A DNA stretch of 64,000 nt from Corylus avellana (Eukaryota; Streptophyta; Magnoliopsida; Fagales; Betulaceae), in NCBI RefSeq assembly GCF_901000735.1, contig NC_081547.1, positions 27,949,382 to 28,013,381 on the forward strand, read 5' to 3'. The position numbers and the translations under genes are program-made. The first letter of the stretch is position 1. Each line of letters starts with the position of its first letter. The notes under the pieces were generated by a model that was not told the DNA's origin, searched no databases, and worked only from the letters and a program-made list of their open reading frames with translations. Below are positions 24,047 through 34,939 of the stretch, piece by piece.

Positions 24047-25344
24047 CTAATTTATCAGGGTTAGCCAATTTTACAAGATAAATGCTAAAATTACACTTTT
24101 ATCCTATCACGTTAATGTGACAGTGCTAATCAGTTTTCAGATTAGTCCTTATTGAAGCCTTATTGACACTATTACATTGAGATTTGAGAGTGCTTTATAT
24201 ATATAGGTCTTTATTTACTGTCAGCAGTAACGATCCACCACATCAACACAAAATATTCTTATTTGTTTTTATCTTTTTTGTTTGTCGATCGTTGTCTTCT
24301 GAGAGTGTATGGCGCAGTAGTTTGTTATTCTTTTGCTTTTGTTGAGTGTTTTTTATAAATTTCTTACATGTAAAAGAAAACTAAAATAAAACGACCACTG
24401 CTGTGGTCGGATGATAAGCCACCGCATAATGAATTGGTCAGAGTTGTCTTGGCTGTTTCGTCAAGCATCCTAATGAGAGTTGACAGCTTTGCGCACCACA
24501 TGAAGATAGGAGTACCTTTATAAGCTTCTTATACAAAAGGTGACTCTTTTTTTTTTCTTTTTTCTTTTTTTTTAATAATAAATACTATTTTTCATAATGT
24601 GTATGAATTTGTTGAAACTTTATTTCAGAATCTAAGCTTGTTAATTATTATTATTTTTGTTATTTACTGTTAGAAATTTGTTGACATAGCCGTTCAAGGC
24701 AAAAGGCATTAAATCTAGTAATTTTGGGAAGAAGAAATTTTTATTTTAAATTGGATTGGAGAAAATTTATTTAATTTAGTATATTAAACTAATATTTGTT
24801 CTTAGAACATGTGATTTTTATATGTATTTAAAAAAAAAAAAAAAAGCGTGTGATAATTAAAAATGTACGTGAGAATTACAGTACTCCATAAGGACATATG
24901 CCAGTATGAATTCTTTCCAGTCTAATTTAGAGAAAAATTTCATTTCATTCATATACTGTAAATTTTCAACCAAACCTAACAATCATATTCAACTTGTTAT
25001 AAACATCCACCAAAAGAAGAAACAAAAAAGAAAGAGTGTGTCGTCAAGCACCAAAATGAGGCTAAAAGGAGAACAATGGTTAGAAAAGCCAAACGAGGGC
25101 CCGACAAAATCACCTTTGATGCTTAAGTTATTAAAGATAAGAAGGAAATCAAATTGACAGAGTATAAGGGTATTATGAATGCATATTCAGCAAAGGGTTC
25201 TTCCCTCCTTATATAGGCTTGTTGTTCCCATCTCTCTTTTGTAAAGGTCTGGAGTCTCCTACTCAAATTTTGTTAAAGGCGTAAGTGATGGAGTGAGAAA
25301 GTTGTTACCGGCGAATATTGTGGGAGGTTTGAAGCACGGGAAAG

Positions 25345-25444
25345 NNNNNNNNNNNNNNNNNNNNNNNNNNNNNNNNNNNNNNNNNNNNNNNNNNNNNNNN
25401 NNNNNNNNNNNNNNNNNNNNNNNNNNNNNNNNNNNNNNNNNNNN
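25345..25444. other. Assembly gap (100 N)
   Basis: A run of exactly 100 N, the usual placeholder for a scaffold join of unknown size. The sequences on both sides are the ends of the duplicated segment, so the true gap may be zero or negative. Confidence 0.99.
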
Positions 25445-27329
25445 ATTGTTTCCTAAACCACCATGTCAAAGCAAACATTGGGATAGAAAATCCTTATTCC
25501 TTATTGGATTGTGAATAACAATGCCATACGTCAATACTGAGTAATGCTAATACAATTACTCATCAATACCAGATATCCCTTGGGACATAATTGTTTCTTT
25601 ACATGTAAATGCAATAGTATGGTGCCTATTATGACCAGGGTTCGGACTTCATGTAGACAACAAGTAGCTAATTATATGCTAATTTAAGTTCATGAGAAAA
25701 AAAAATTAGCTTCCACATACAACTTCAGGAACATGATCTTTATGCCTATCCATAAGTAGTGAGAGCAAGCTTGGTTCTCTGGCGCCTGGCTATTTCCAAC
25801 TGGTTTAAGGTAGACCAAAGGATGAAGGTTTATAACCACAAAAGGAATGATGCACGGTAGGTCATAGTTTCATTACACGCCCAAGCCATATGAAAATGAG
25901 AGAGCGTGTCAAAAGAAAATAATATCAAATCCACAAGTCATGAACCCAAAGCCTCAAGGCCTGGGCCAATGGCAGAGCCAAAAATTCATCTTTGGTGGGG
26001 ATGAACTAAAATAATAAAATATAATCACGATAATTTTTTTTTGTTCTCTTTATATAATATGCTTTTATTATATATAAAAATATGATATGTCAATTCATAA
26101 TATATGTATCACAAAAAGTATATCTATCAAACTTCATAAATATGTGCCAAGATTGATATATCAGTAAGGTAACATGGAGGCACTAGGACAAAAACAAAAA
26201 AAACAAAAGAACCAAAAACAAAGTGCCTAAAATTGCAACCTGCTTTCTTTCATTCATTGTTTCATTGGATGTCAAATTTATTTGTGTTGTATATACTATA
26301 CAGCTCAGATACATGGATGGTCACCTCAATAAAATTTGTAAAACAAGTTAAAAATACATTTTTCATTTGACCACATTGAAATGGATTTTTTAGAAAAAAA
26401 ATTTTAAAAAAACTTTAATTTCTATAATAATATATCACAATCACATCTATGTAGTTTTTACTGCAATTGAACTAAATTTCTTATTCATCAACTCTCTCAG
26501 CAAATAGAGAAGTACTTAAGAACTTTAAAAGGCAGGTGCCCCATGGGCTATAATCGAGCATTGTTTAAATGGTATATTTGGGCTTCAACCCATTATAAGA
26601 CCCACAATTAAAGTACAACAATTGCAGATACAAAGGACAAAGTGTTATTTGTTAAAGTGACAAAACTCACAGTGACAGCATAAAAATTAAAGAGAGAAGA
26701 CAAAACAAGATTTGATTGTAACCTCTTCCACTGGCCTGGGCAAACATAAAATCACTGAAAAAGACCCACCAACCATAGAGAAAGAGAAGCCATCTGGTTT
26801 CTTAGTTTTGCTTAATTCTAACCACCAATAGTTAAATTTTCATAGCCACAATACAAGTCATTGAAGGTAGCAACAGCAGATATTTCTAAGTCTACAATAC
26901 AATGAATCTACTATGTTCAGCACAGTGTAGAGTTTGTCTTAAAAGGTCATAGATTTCTTTCCAGAAGATTGTCCATTCATACTAAGCGACTATAAGATCC
27001 TAAATTAGCTACAAGCTTAGACACAGAGAAACCAAGACAATCCTAAAGTTTGTGAATTTTCCGATGCTTAGATTTTTAATCAATTGAGACCCTTGGAAAC
27101 CAAAGCTCCATGAGCTATTCTAATTCAACCATTTTGCTTAGTTTAGATGAATGCTCACAATTCACTCACAAGGGGAAAAAAAAAACGAATTTTGCGTTTC
27201 TAAAAATCCAAAACACCTTTAAAATACATATTTTTCAGATCTCGTTTTCATTCACATTCCTCAGCAACCAAACAGAAAATCAAATTAAGCAAATCAAAAC
27301 CACAAATATGAACACATGAAAACACACGT

Positions 27330-27368
<39 letters not shown>

Positions 27369-30327
27369 CAGGAGCCCTGGGGCGCTCAAGAAGGATCTCC
27401 TCGGTGGAGACCATGGTGAGTCGGCTACCAACGTCCTCACGAACCGCGTCGCCGAACTTGGGCCAGGACCGGCGCTCCACTGCCCGTTTGCTCAGCTGGG
27501 CCTTAGCGAGCTTCCGGACCCGGGTCGTGGTCGTGATCTTGACCTTGTTTCCGTCTTCGTCGAACTTGTACTCGATCACTTTCTTGATTCCGTTCTCGTC
27601 CGGACCGATTATTTGGCGAGGCGGGAGCAGGAAGTCCAAGTCCTCACCGTCGTCCTCATCGAGCTCTCCCCACCGGACCTTGCTCGGTTGGGTCGTCGGG
27701 TTCGGGCCCGGAGCTGAAACGAATTTGTCGAGCGCCATGGTTTGTGGATGTGAGCGTGTGTCCTATGGTGGCTTTGGAGACGAGGGTTTGCAACTTTGCA
27801 CGAAAACGCAAAGGATATGAGAAGAACTGAAAAACACTGAAAGACTCTGGGTATTCGGCTTGTAATACAAATGGGCTCCTCTTTGTTTCTTTTGGTGGGC
27901 GGGCTGGCTATGTTAACCTTTATTATTAATTTGAGTTGGGCTTTTCAAGCGAAGTCTTGCATGGGCCATATCTTTTTTTTTTTTTTTGGGTTGGCTGTGT
28001 GACGAGAGCCATGTTGGTTTGATAAAACAGCTTTCTTGAATATGGATCTCGAAGATGAGGTTTACACGCCAAATCTTGAATGTTTGATGTGTCATTTTAA
28101 ATACAAGTTAGGAATAGAATTTCATCATATTTATTAATTTTTAGAACACTTTAATCCAAAATTATTTAAAATAAGCTCAACAAATAGGCACAAAAAGGCC
28201 TAAAACACCTCAAAAAGCCTATATATAAAAAAAAATTATTATTATTATTTTTTTTAAAAAAAAAGGATTATAAAACTGCAAATAACTGTTAACAGCTTGT
28301 GCACCCTAATGATAAGCTCTACATTAGTTTAATATTCATATCTTAATAAAAAATATGGTATCCATTGCATTTCTTTACAACTTTTACTAAATTTCTCTTG
28401 TAAACTAATGTGCCCGTCCACATTTTATTAAAAATAAAATAAAAAAAATAGCACCACATAGATTGTCACGTAACAATTCACATTTTAGTAACTAGGGTGA
28501 TACATGTCACATAAATTGACACATCAAATTTATAAAAAGCTTATAATAAAAACTATAATATCCCTAAAAACACTAGCTCATTTACGTCACAAAAATAAAA
28601 TAGAGCGTTGAAATGAAAAAATGTTATAGAATTCTAAAGTAGTCGAAACACACCGAACATAGATAAACTCGAATATTCGACATCCCACGAGGAATTTCAA
28701 CATAGTTAGTGGTCAAAGAACAGAATAATTAAGACAAAACAGTTCGGATACAAGATTAATCAAAGCGGTTGATCTGTTACAATCCCGTGGAAAAGGCACA
28801 TTAGTGGGAAAAAAAAAACTGCTTAGAAAGGTGGCTTGTCCAGTCGTCCCTAATTATTTGATAGTCGATGAAAAATAAAAACTCAAAGGTAGGTGATGAT
28901 GGAAAGTTAAGCCTAAAAGTCTTATTGTTCAACCTCGGCCCACAGAGTGGCCTCCCACTGCACGTAGACTGCTCTTGCTTCATCCACCTTTCCGGTTTCA
29001 AAAACTTGCGCAGAAAGCACAGCTGACTAATTTATCAGGGTTAGCCAATTTTACAAGATAAATGCTAAAATTACACTTTTATCCTATCACGTTAATGTGA
29101 CAGTGCTAATCAGTTTTCAGATTAGTCCTTATTGAAGCCTTATTGACACTATTACATTGAGATTTGAGAGTGCTTTATATATATAGGTCTTTATTTACTG
29201 TCAGCAGTAACGATCCACCACATCAACACAAAATATTCTTATTTGTTTTTATCTTTTTTGTTTGTCGATCGTTGTCTTCTGAGAGTGTATGGCGCAGTAG
29301 TTTGTTATTCTTTTGCTTTTGTTGAGTGTTTTTTATAAATTTCTTACATGTAAAAGAAAACTAAAATAAAACGACCACTGCTGTGGTCGGATGATAAGCC
29401 ACCGCATAATGAATTGGTCAGAGTTGTCTTGGCTGTTTCGTCAAGCATCCTAATGAGAGTTGACAGCTTTGCGCACCACATGAAGATAGGAGAACCTTTA
29501 TAAGCTTCTTATACAAAAGGTGACTCTTTTTTTTTTCTTTTAATAATAAATACTATTTTTCATAATGTGTATGAAATTGTTGAAACTTTATTTCAGAATC
29601 TAAGCTTGTTAATTATTATTATTATTATTATTATTATTTTTGTTATTTACTGTTAGAAATTTGTTGACATAGCCGTTCAAGGCAAAAGGCATTAAATCTA
29701 GTAATTTTGGGAAGAAGAAATTTTTATTTTAAATTGGATTGGAGAAAATTTATTTAATTTAGTATATTAAACTAATATTTGTTCTTAGAACATGTGATTT
29801 TTATATGTATTTAAAAAAAAAAAAAAAAGCGTGTGATAATTAAAAATGTACGTGAGAATTACAGTACTCCATAAGGACATATGCCAGTATGAATTCTTTC
29901 CAGTCTAATTTAGAGAAAAATTTCATTTCATTCATATACTGTAAATTTTCAACCAAACCTAACAATCATATTCAACTTGTTATAAACATCCACCAAAAGA
30001 AGAAACAAAAAAGAAAGAGTGTGTCGTCAAGCACCAAAATGAGGCTAAAAGGAGAACAATGGTTAGAAAAGCCAAACGAGGGCCCGACAAAATCACCTTT
30101 GATGCTTAAGTTATTAAAGATAAGAAGGAAATCAAATTGACAGAGTATAAGGGTATTATGAATGCATATTCAGCAAAGGGTTCTTCCCTCCTTATATAGG
30201 CTTGTTGTTCCCATCTCTCTTTTGTAAAGGTCTGGAGTCTCCTACTCAAATTTTGTTAAAGGCGTAAGTGATGGAGTGAGAAAGTTGTTACCGGCGAATA
30301 TTGTGGGAGGTTTGAAGCACGGGAAAG
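25445..30327. repeat. Near-identical duplicated segment, right copy (starts exactly at the N gap)
   Basis: Position 25445 corresponds to 20465 and 30327 corresponds to 25344. Differences I found are few: T to A at 29493 (versus 24513), a shorter T/C tract near 29527-29543, GAATTTGTTG versus GAAATTGTTG, and a longer ATT repeat at 29616-29637. These are the kinds of difference expected between two alleles or from sequencing error. Beyond 30327 the sequence is unique. Confidence 0.95.
27369..27738 (-). pseudogene. Second copy of eIF3g exon 1, without exon 2 (probably an assembly artefact)
   Basis: Identical to the exon at 22389-22758, including ATG, donor site and adjoining (CT)n tract. The duplicated segment starts inside the intron, so no exon 2 lies directly to its left. 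If the duplication is real, transcripts from here could only be completed by splicing across the gap to the exon at 19504-20042, giving an alternative identical first exon. If it is contig overlap, this copy does not exist in the genome. Confidence 0.85.
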
Positions 30328-30359
30328 GCGTTATCTGCCTTAGCAAAAAGGGTAATCAA

Positions 30360-30566
30360 TTAAGGCTGGTCCCTTCTTCTTAGCCCAGGTTTATGTTGGT
30401 AGGTTGTCAAATCCCATGGCGAACGAGCCCTTCGACAAGCGAATCTTATGAGTTTTCGGTAAAGGAAGATATCGAGGCGTTTGGGCTCGAGGGGCCCTGT
30501 GAAAGGGTACACTAATAACTCTCTTTTTTTGAGTTCAGTGTGACTGGGTACACCAATAACTCTCAA
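30360..30566 (-). other. Unassigned open frame with non-AT-rich composition
   Basis: A 68-codon minus-strand frame contains LVYPFTGPLEPKRLDIFLYR and a basic C-terminal stretch (RRARSPWDLTTYQHKPGLRR). Composition differs from the surrounding AT-rich DNA. The direct repeat GGGTACAC(T/C)AATAACTCTC occurs within it (30507 and 30547). It could be a relic or an organelle-derived insert; I do not recognise it. Confidence 0.2.
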
Positions 30567-32004
30567 ATTCTCTAAACTAACTTAACTATGCGTTGGTATT
30601 AAAAAATAAAAAAAAAAATCATTTGCAGTAATGCTACCCCTTCACTGTCATGGTCTAACGACTCTAACCCCATATAGAAAGTAGAAACATCATATTGTGC
30701 TTTTGGCTCCTCGAAGACTTGCAGATTAGGAGATAAACTAAAGGGTGCCTTTTGACCCTCATTAAGCCAATTAGAAAACAAGAAAAGGTTGTCTAGATTG
30801 TTTTGACCCCCCTATTCTTTTTGACGAGGTTCGAAAAGTGTTTATTATTACTTCAAATCTTTCTCTCTTTTTTTTTGAGTGAATTATAAATTTAAATCAT
30901 TACGTCTCATTGACATGGCTACCCCATATTATAATCGCACTCATAAAAGTAAGGTTTCTAATTTTAGGCCGCCCAATGTCTTAGAGGAAGAGCAAACCAA
31001 ATCTATGTCTTGCTATGTTGTCAAAGGGGACGTCCAAAGGTCAACACGTATGTTTAGGCTTTTTCCAATTGAAGAAAGTTTTCCAATAATTTCTTGTTAA
31101 GTGAATTAAATTGGCACGTGTTTAAAACGCACATGAGAATTAAGTGTTTTTTTTTTTTTTACCTCTCACGTGTATTTTTAATAGAGTATGTAGCGTGTAA
31201 ATCACATGCATTTTAGTCATATGTCAATTTAATAGACTTAGTTATAAAAAATTTCTCAAACTAAATTTAGAATAAAAGTTTATCCTTTGCAATTTTGCAT
31301 GTTACGGCATGTGAGGATCAATTTCATGATTCAAGTTTAATTTTCACAAATCTAATAATGAATATATTGACACATAATGAATACAATGTCATGTCATTTA
31401 AAATTAAATAATAAAACGCTATATACCTCATTAACTTTACAAATTCAATAGTTGATCTATTGAATTTGTAAAAAAAATATGGGTCAAATATAAAGAACTC
31501 TTAACATTTCTCTGCTGCTCTATAGCCTAGACCACAGTCATTTTTTGACGGTGTCTTAAGTGATTATTCTCTGTTCTTGAACCATTCAAGGGTGGATTTT
31601 CTAGCGAAAAGAAAAGAAAAATTTTAAAAAAAATTTTTTTTTTTTTTAAAAAAAAACAAAATTAGCTGTAATTCACGTTATTAGACTTGAACTTGATCCG
31701 GATTAGAATTTTTATTGATATCACATTAAAACAAATATTATGGTCTTTCCTAGCAGAATATCTATGTGGAATATTCTGCTATACTGACATATTTGGTGCA
31801 ACTTGCGAGTTCCAATATTACATCTTTACCCTGTGAAAATACGAGAATAATACAAATGCAAGAAAGGGACAAAGGGTACTTGGTCCCTCTCAGAAATAAA
31901 ACTTATAAAAGAAAGAGCCCTGGGTCCAGAATACATTAAAAAAACGAAGTGCTTTCTTGTATGGTTACACTAAAAAAATCAAAATGACTTTTTTATTATT
32001 ATTT
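30567..32004. other. Intergenic, no gene seen
   Basis: AT-rich DNA with homopolymer stretches (31147-31160 and 31625-31660). No coding pattern is recognised. Confidence 0.5.
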
Positions 32005-32007
32005 TTA

Positions 32008-33235
32008 GGCTCCGTCTACTTTGACGTAAAATGATTTACAAAAAATGATTTCCGTATTTTACGGTGTTTACTTCGACGTAAAATAGTGATCAATGAAAAA
32101 TATTTTCATTTTTATCGAAAATTCTTCTTTAATTTTCGAAAAATGGTTTACGGTTTTGAAAACCGTAAACCATTTTCCGACTATGAGCATCTCATTTTTA
32201 AATTGATGGACCTTGCCAAGACCCGCCCAAAACCTCATCGGGACTTGACTGGGTCCCACCCAGGACTTGACTGGGACCCGCTCGGGACCTAATCGGACTT
32301 GCCCGGGACCTGACCAGGACCCTTCCGGGACTTGATCGGAACCCGCCCAGGACCTGCCCGGGACTTGATCGGAACCTGCCCGGGACTCGCCCAAGACCTG
32401 CCTGAAACTTGACCGGGACCCGCTCGGGCCTTGCTTGGAACCCCGACGGGACCCGCCCAGGACATGACTGAGACTTGCACAGGACCCACCGGGGACTTGC
32501 CTAGGACCTAACCGAGACTCGCCCAGGACTTGCTCGGGACCCCCGGGGGACCCACTCGGGACTTGACTAAAACCTGACCAAGACTTGCCCAAGACTCGCC
32601 CGGGACCCGCGCCGGGACCTAACCGAGACCCGCCCGGGACCTGCCCGAGACTTGACCGAAACCCGTCCGAGACCCACCTGGGACTTGCCCAGGACCCCGG
32701 CGGGACCCGCCCAGAACTTAATCGGGACCCGCTCGAGACTTGCCCTGGATCCGCCCTGGACTTAACCAAGACCCGCTCGGGACTTGACCGAACCTGCACG
32801 GGACCTAACCGGGACCCGCCGGGACTTAACCGAGACCCACCCAAGACTTGCCTGGGACCCGCCTGAAACTTGACCGGACCTGCCCAAGACCCGCTCGGGA
32901 CTTGCCCGGTCAAGTCTCGGGCAGGTCCCGAGCAAGTCCTCGGCGGGTCTCGGTTAAGTCCCGGTGGGTCCTGGGCGGGTTCCGGTCAAGACCTGACGGA
33001 GTCTTGGGTAAGTCCCGGGCGGGTCCCGGTCAAGTCCCAGGTAGGTCTCGGCAGGGACCTTATTGGAAAAAATAAAATAAAATAAAATAAAAAAAAAAGA
33101 TATTAAAAAAAATTTATTTTCTGCATGCAAGGTAAACGTCGTAAAATGTTTTCGACAGAAAATATTTTCAGGAAAAATGGTTTTTTTGAAAATATTTTAC
33201 GAAGAAAACCATTTTACGTCGAAGTAAACGGAGCT
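32008..33235. mobile_element. Harbinger-like TIR element carrying a GC-rich minisatellite, copy 1
   Basis: The 1,228-bp element starts GGCTCCGTCTACTTTGACGT and ends with ACGTCGAAGTAAACGGAGCT, clear terminal inverted repeats. It is flanked by TTA on both sides (32005-32007 and 33236-33238), the 3-bp TWA-type target duplication of PIF/Harbinger elements. A second TIR-like motif (GTTTACTTCGACGTAAAAT, about 32067-32085) lies inside the left arm, and a near-perfect hairpin GGTTTACGGTTTTGAAAACC lies at about 32146. Between the arms sits a long tandem array. There is no transposase. The superfamily assignment is inferred from ends and target site only. Confidence 0.8.
32212..33060. repeat. GC-rich 11/22-bp minisatellite that inverts at about 32908
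   Basis: Degenerate tandem copies of an about 11-bp half-unit, CGGGACTTGAC alternating with CGGGACCCGCC (about 22 bp per pair). The array runs on the plus strand from 32212 to about 32907, then continues in reverse-complement orientation (GGTCAAGTCTCGGGCAGGTC) to 33060. It is strikingly GC-rich in AT-rich surroundings. Because the unit length is not a multiple of three and lacks stop codons, long spurious frames run through it. Confidence 0.9.
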
Positions 33236-33440
33236 TTAATTACATAAAAATTAGTAATGCTACTATGATACTATCTTTTTACATCTCGAGTACAAATCTT
33301 TTTTAAATTAATCATCAAATCCTTAAATTTAAGTTAATCAAATCTTCATCAAATATCTAAATTTAGGTTAATCTAAATACATTATAACATTCAGCTACTT
33401 ACAAAATAAAAATAAAATCCACTTCCAGTATATAGGATTA

Positions 33441-34400
33441 ACAGGTGTACAAGTGGAGCAGTTATTAACCGCTAACCACTACTAATCACTAACTACATAA
33501 CTGGACAACCGCATAACCGCAAGTAACAGTAACTGGATAACTGTGTAACCGCTTAATTCGATTGTGGTTGAATTGAGAAAAAAAAAAAAAAAAAAGGGTT
33601 AATAATCGGATAACAGGTAATATATTTTAAAAATAATTTTTTTAAAAAATAGTAATTAAAACCTAAATCTTTATAACATGTATTGAAGTTGTATAATCAG
33701 TACAAGATATATATTAAATACATCTCAATGAGACATACCAGATTGGTACAAGATATCTAAATTTTCTTTATTTGATAGATGCATGTGTTGACAATAATAG
33801 TGTATAGATGAGGGTTTTATTGTTTTTATTGTTTTTATTATTTTTAATTTTTAACCGTATATAGATGCAGGGTTGCTCACTTTTTTTCTTTTTCATTTTA
33901 ATTTTATTATCCCATTATCTTACATTTATTTTTTCTTCCAAAATGCAATTGAGTTTTTCTGCTATCTGTTGCTATGGCCTATGAGAGATCCAAATGATAA
34001 ATAAAAGATATAGAAATAGTCTTCACATCTTATTGTGAGCTTTATTCCTGAAAGTGGAGGATTAAGATCTCCTAAGCAGTAAGCACGAACTTAATTGTGA
34101 GTTCACTGAGCTTCATGATGATAAATTGTTGTAATTACTAACACCAGCCTTCTAAACCAAGGCTTGTTTTATTTTATGTGGATTTATATTTATTTTAATA
34201 TGCGGTTATTTCAACAAAAAATAAAATAAAAAAAAATAGTTAAATAATTTATGGCTAAAAAAAAGTGTGTTTTAATTTTTTATAAAAGTGGTTATCAGTT
34301 AATAATTGGCTTTTAATAATCGTATAACAGCTAGTTACGGTTTTTTTAGAAATAAATAATTACCTAAAATGATTAGGCTTGCCTTTAAGAAAAAATAACC
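33441..34400. mobile_element. Possible decayed hAT-like element with AACCGC repeats
   Basis: The left zone (33441-33560) has many variants of AACCGCTAACC / TAACTGGATAAC. The right zone (34290-34400) has TTATCAGTTAATAATTGG, TAACAGCTAGTTACGG and ATAACCGCAACGCC. This resembles the subterminal arrays of the intact element at 4207-5003. Ends and target duplication were not identified, so this is a weak call. Confidence 0.3.
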
Positions 34401-34714
34401 GCAACGCCAACGAGAATGGATTGCAATACCTTTACTTTCTAGAATCCGTCCAATTTCGGCCTGGCACGAGTCACGACCCATACTGGTGCCAGTACTAATT
34501 TATCCTCAACGGGAAGCAGCCAAAATCCGAAACAACCCCGAAACTACGCTCGCCAAACAAAGCCTTACCCAAAGCCAACGTGACCGGTTTCTTTAGCCAC
34601 TCAAAAGCCTAATTCAATAAATTCTTTATTTGAAACCAGCCAAACACCACGTTAGTTTATTATTTTAATATTTATCTGAAATCGCGATCCGTTTATATTA
34701 GCGCGCGTATCTTC

Positions 34715-34722
34715 TATATATA
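34715..34722 (+). promoter_or_regulatory. TATA box of the GDP-mannose pyrophosphorylase gene
   Basis: TATATATA followed by ACCCATC, in a GC-containing context directly upstream of a leader (about 34745-34939). A transcription start near 34745-34755 is implied by the usual spacing. Confidence 0.6.
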
Positions 34723-34939
34723 CCCATCAAACCTGACATCAATCAACGCCCTTCTTCGCTCAGCTCAGAGTCTCAGAAGTCAGAACCTCACCGACGGTAT
34801 CGACCGTTGGTGTGTGTTAGAAAAAAAAAAAAAAAAAAAAAAAAAAGAGCGCGAGCAACTCACTGTGTCGACTCAGTTCTGACTCGCGCGGATCTCGAGC
34901 TTAGACTCGGTTCGAGGTCGCGATCCGGTGAAATCAAAG

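Larger units (their letters stand above)
20465..25344. repeat. Near-identical duplicated segment, left copy (ends exactly at the N gap)
   Basis: Every base from 20465 to about 24510 that I compared reappears 4,980 bp further right. After a small T-tract and TTA-repeat length change the offset becomes 4,983, until this copy stops at 25344, the last base before the gap. It contains the eIF3g intron and exon 1 plus about 2.6 kb upstream. No other gene was recognised in 22759-25344 apart from the weak frame noted separately. Confidence 0.95.

Noticed and set aside
20465..30327. A true tandem gene duplication of eIF3g
   Set aside because: The boundaries coincide with the N gap on both sides and exon 2 is absent from the second copy. 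Contig overlap explains this better.
32068..33085. Several long open frames within the GC-rich array as genes
   Set aside because: Frames on both strands are open because the repeat unit lacks stop triplets. There is no conserved domain, and the translation simply mirrors the DNA repeat.
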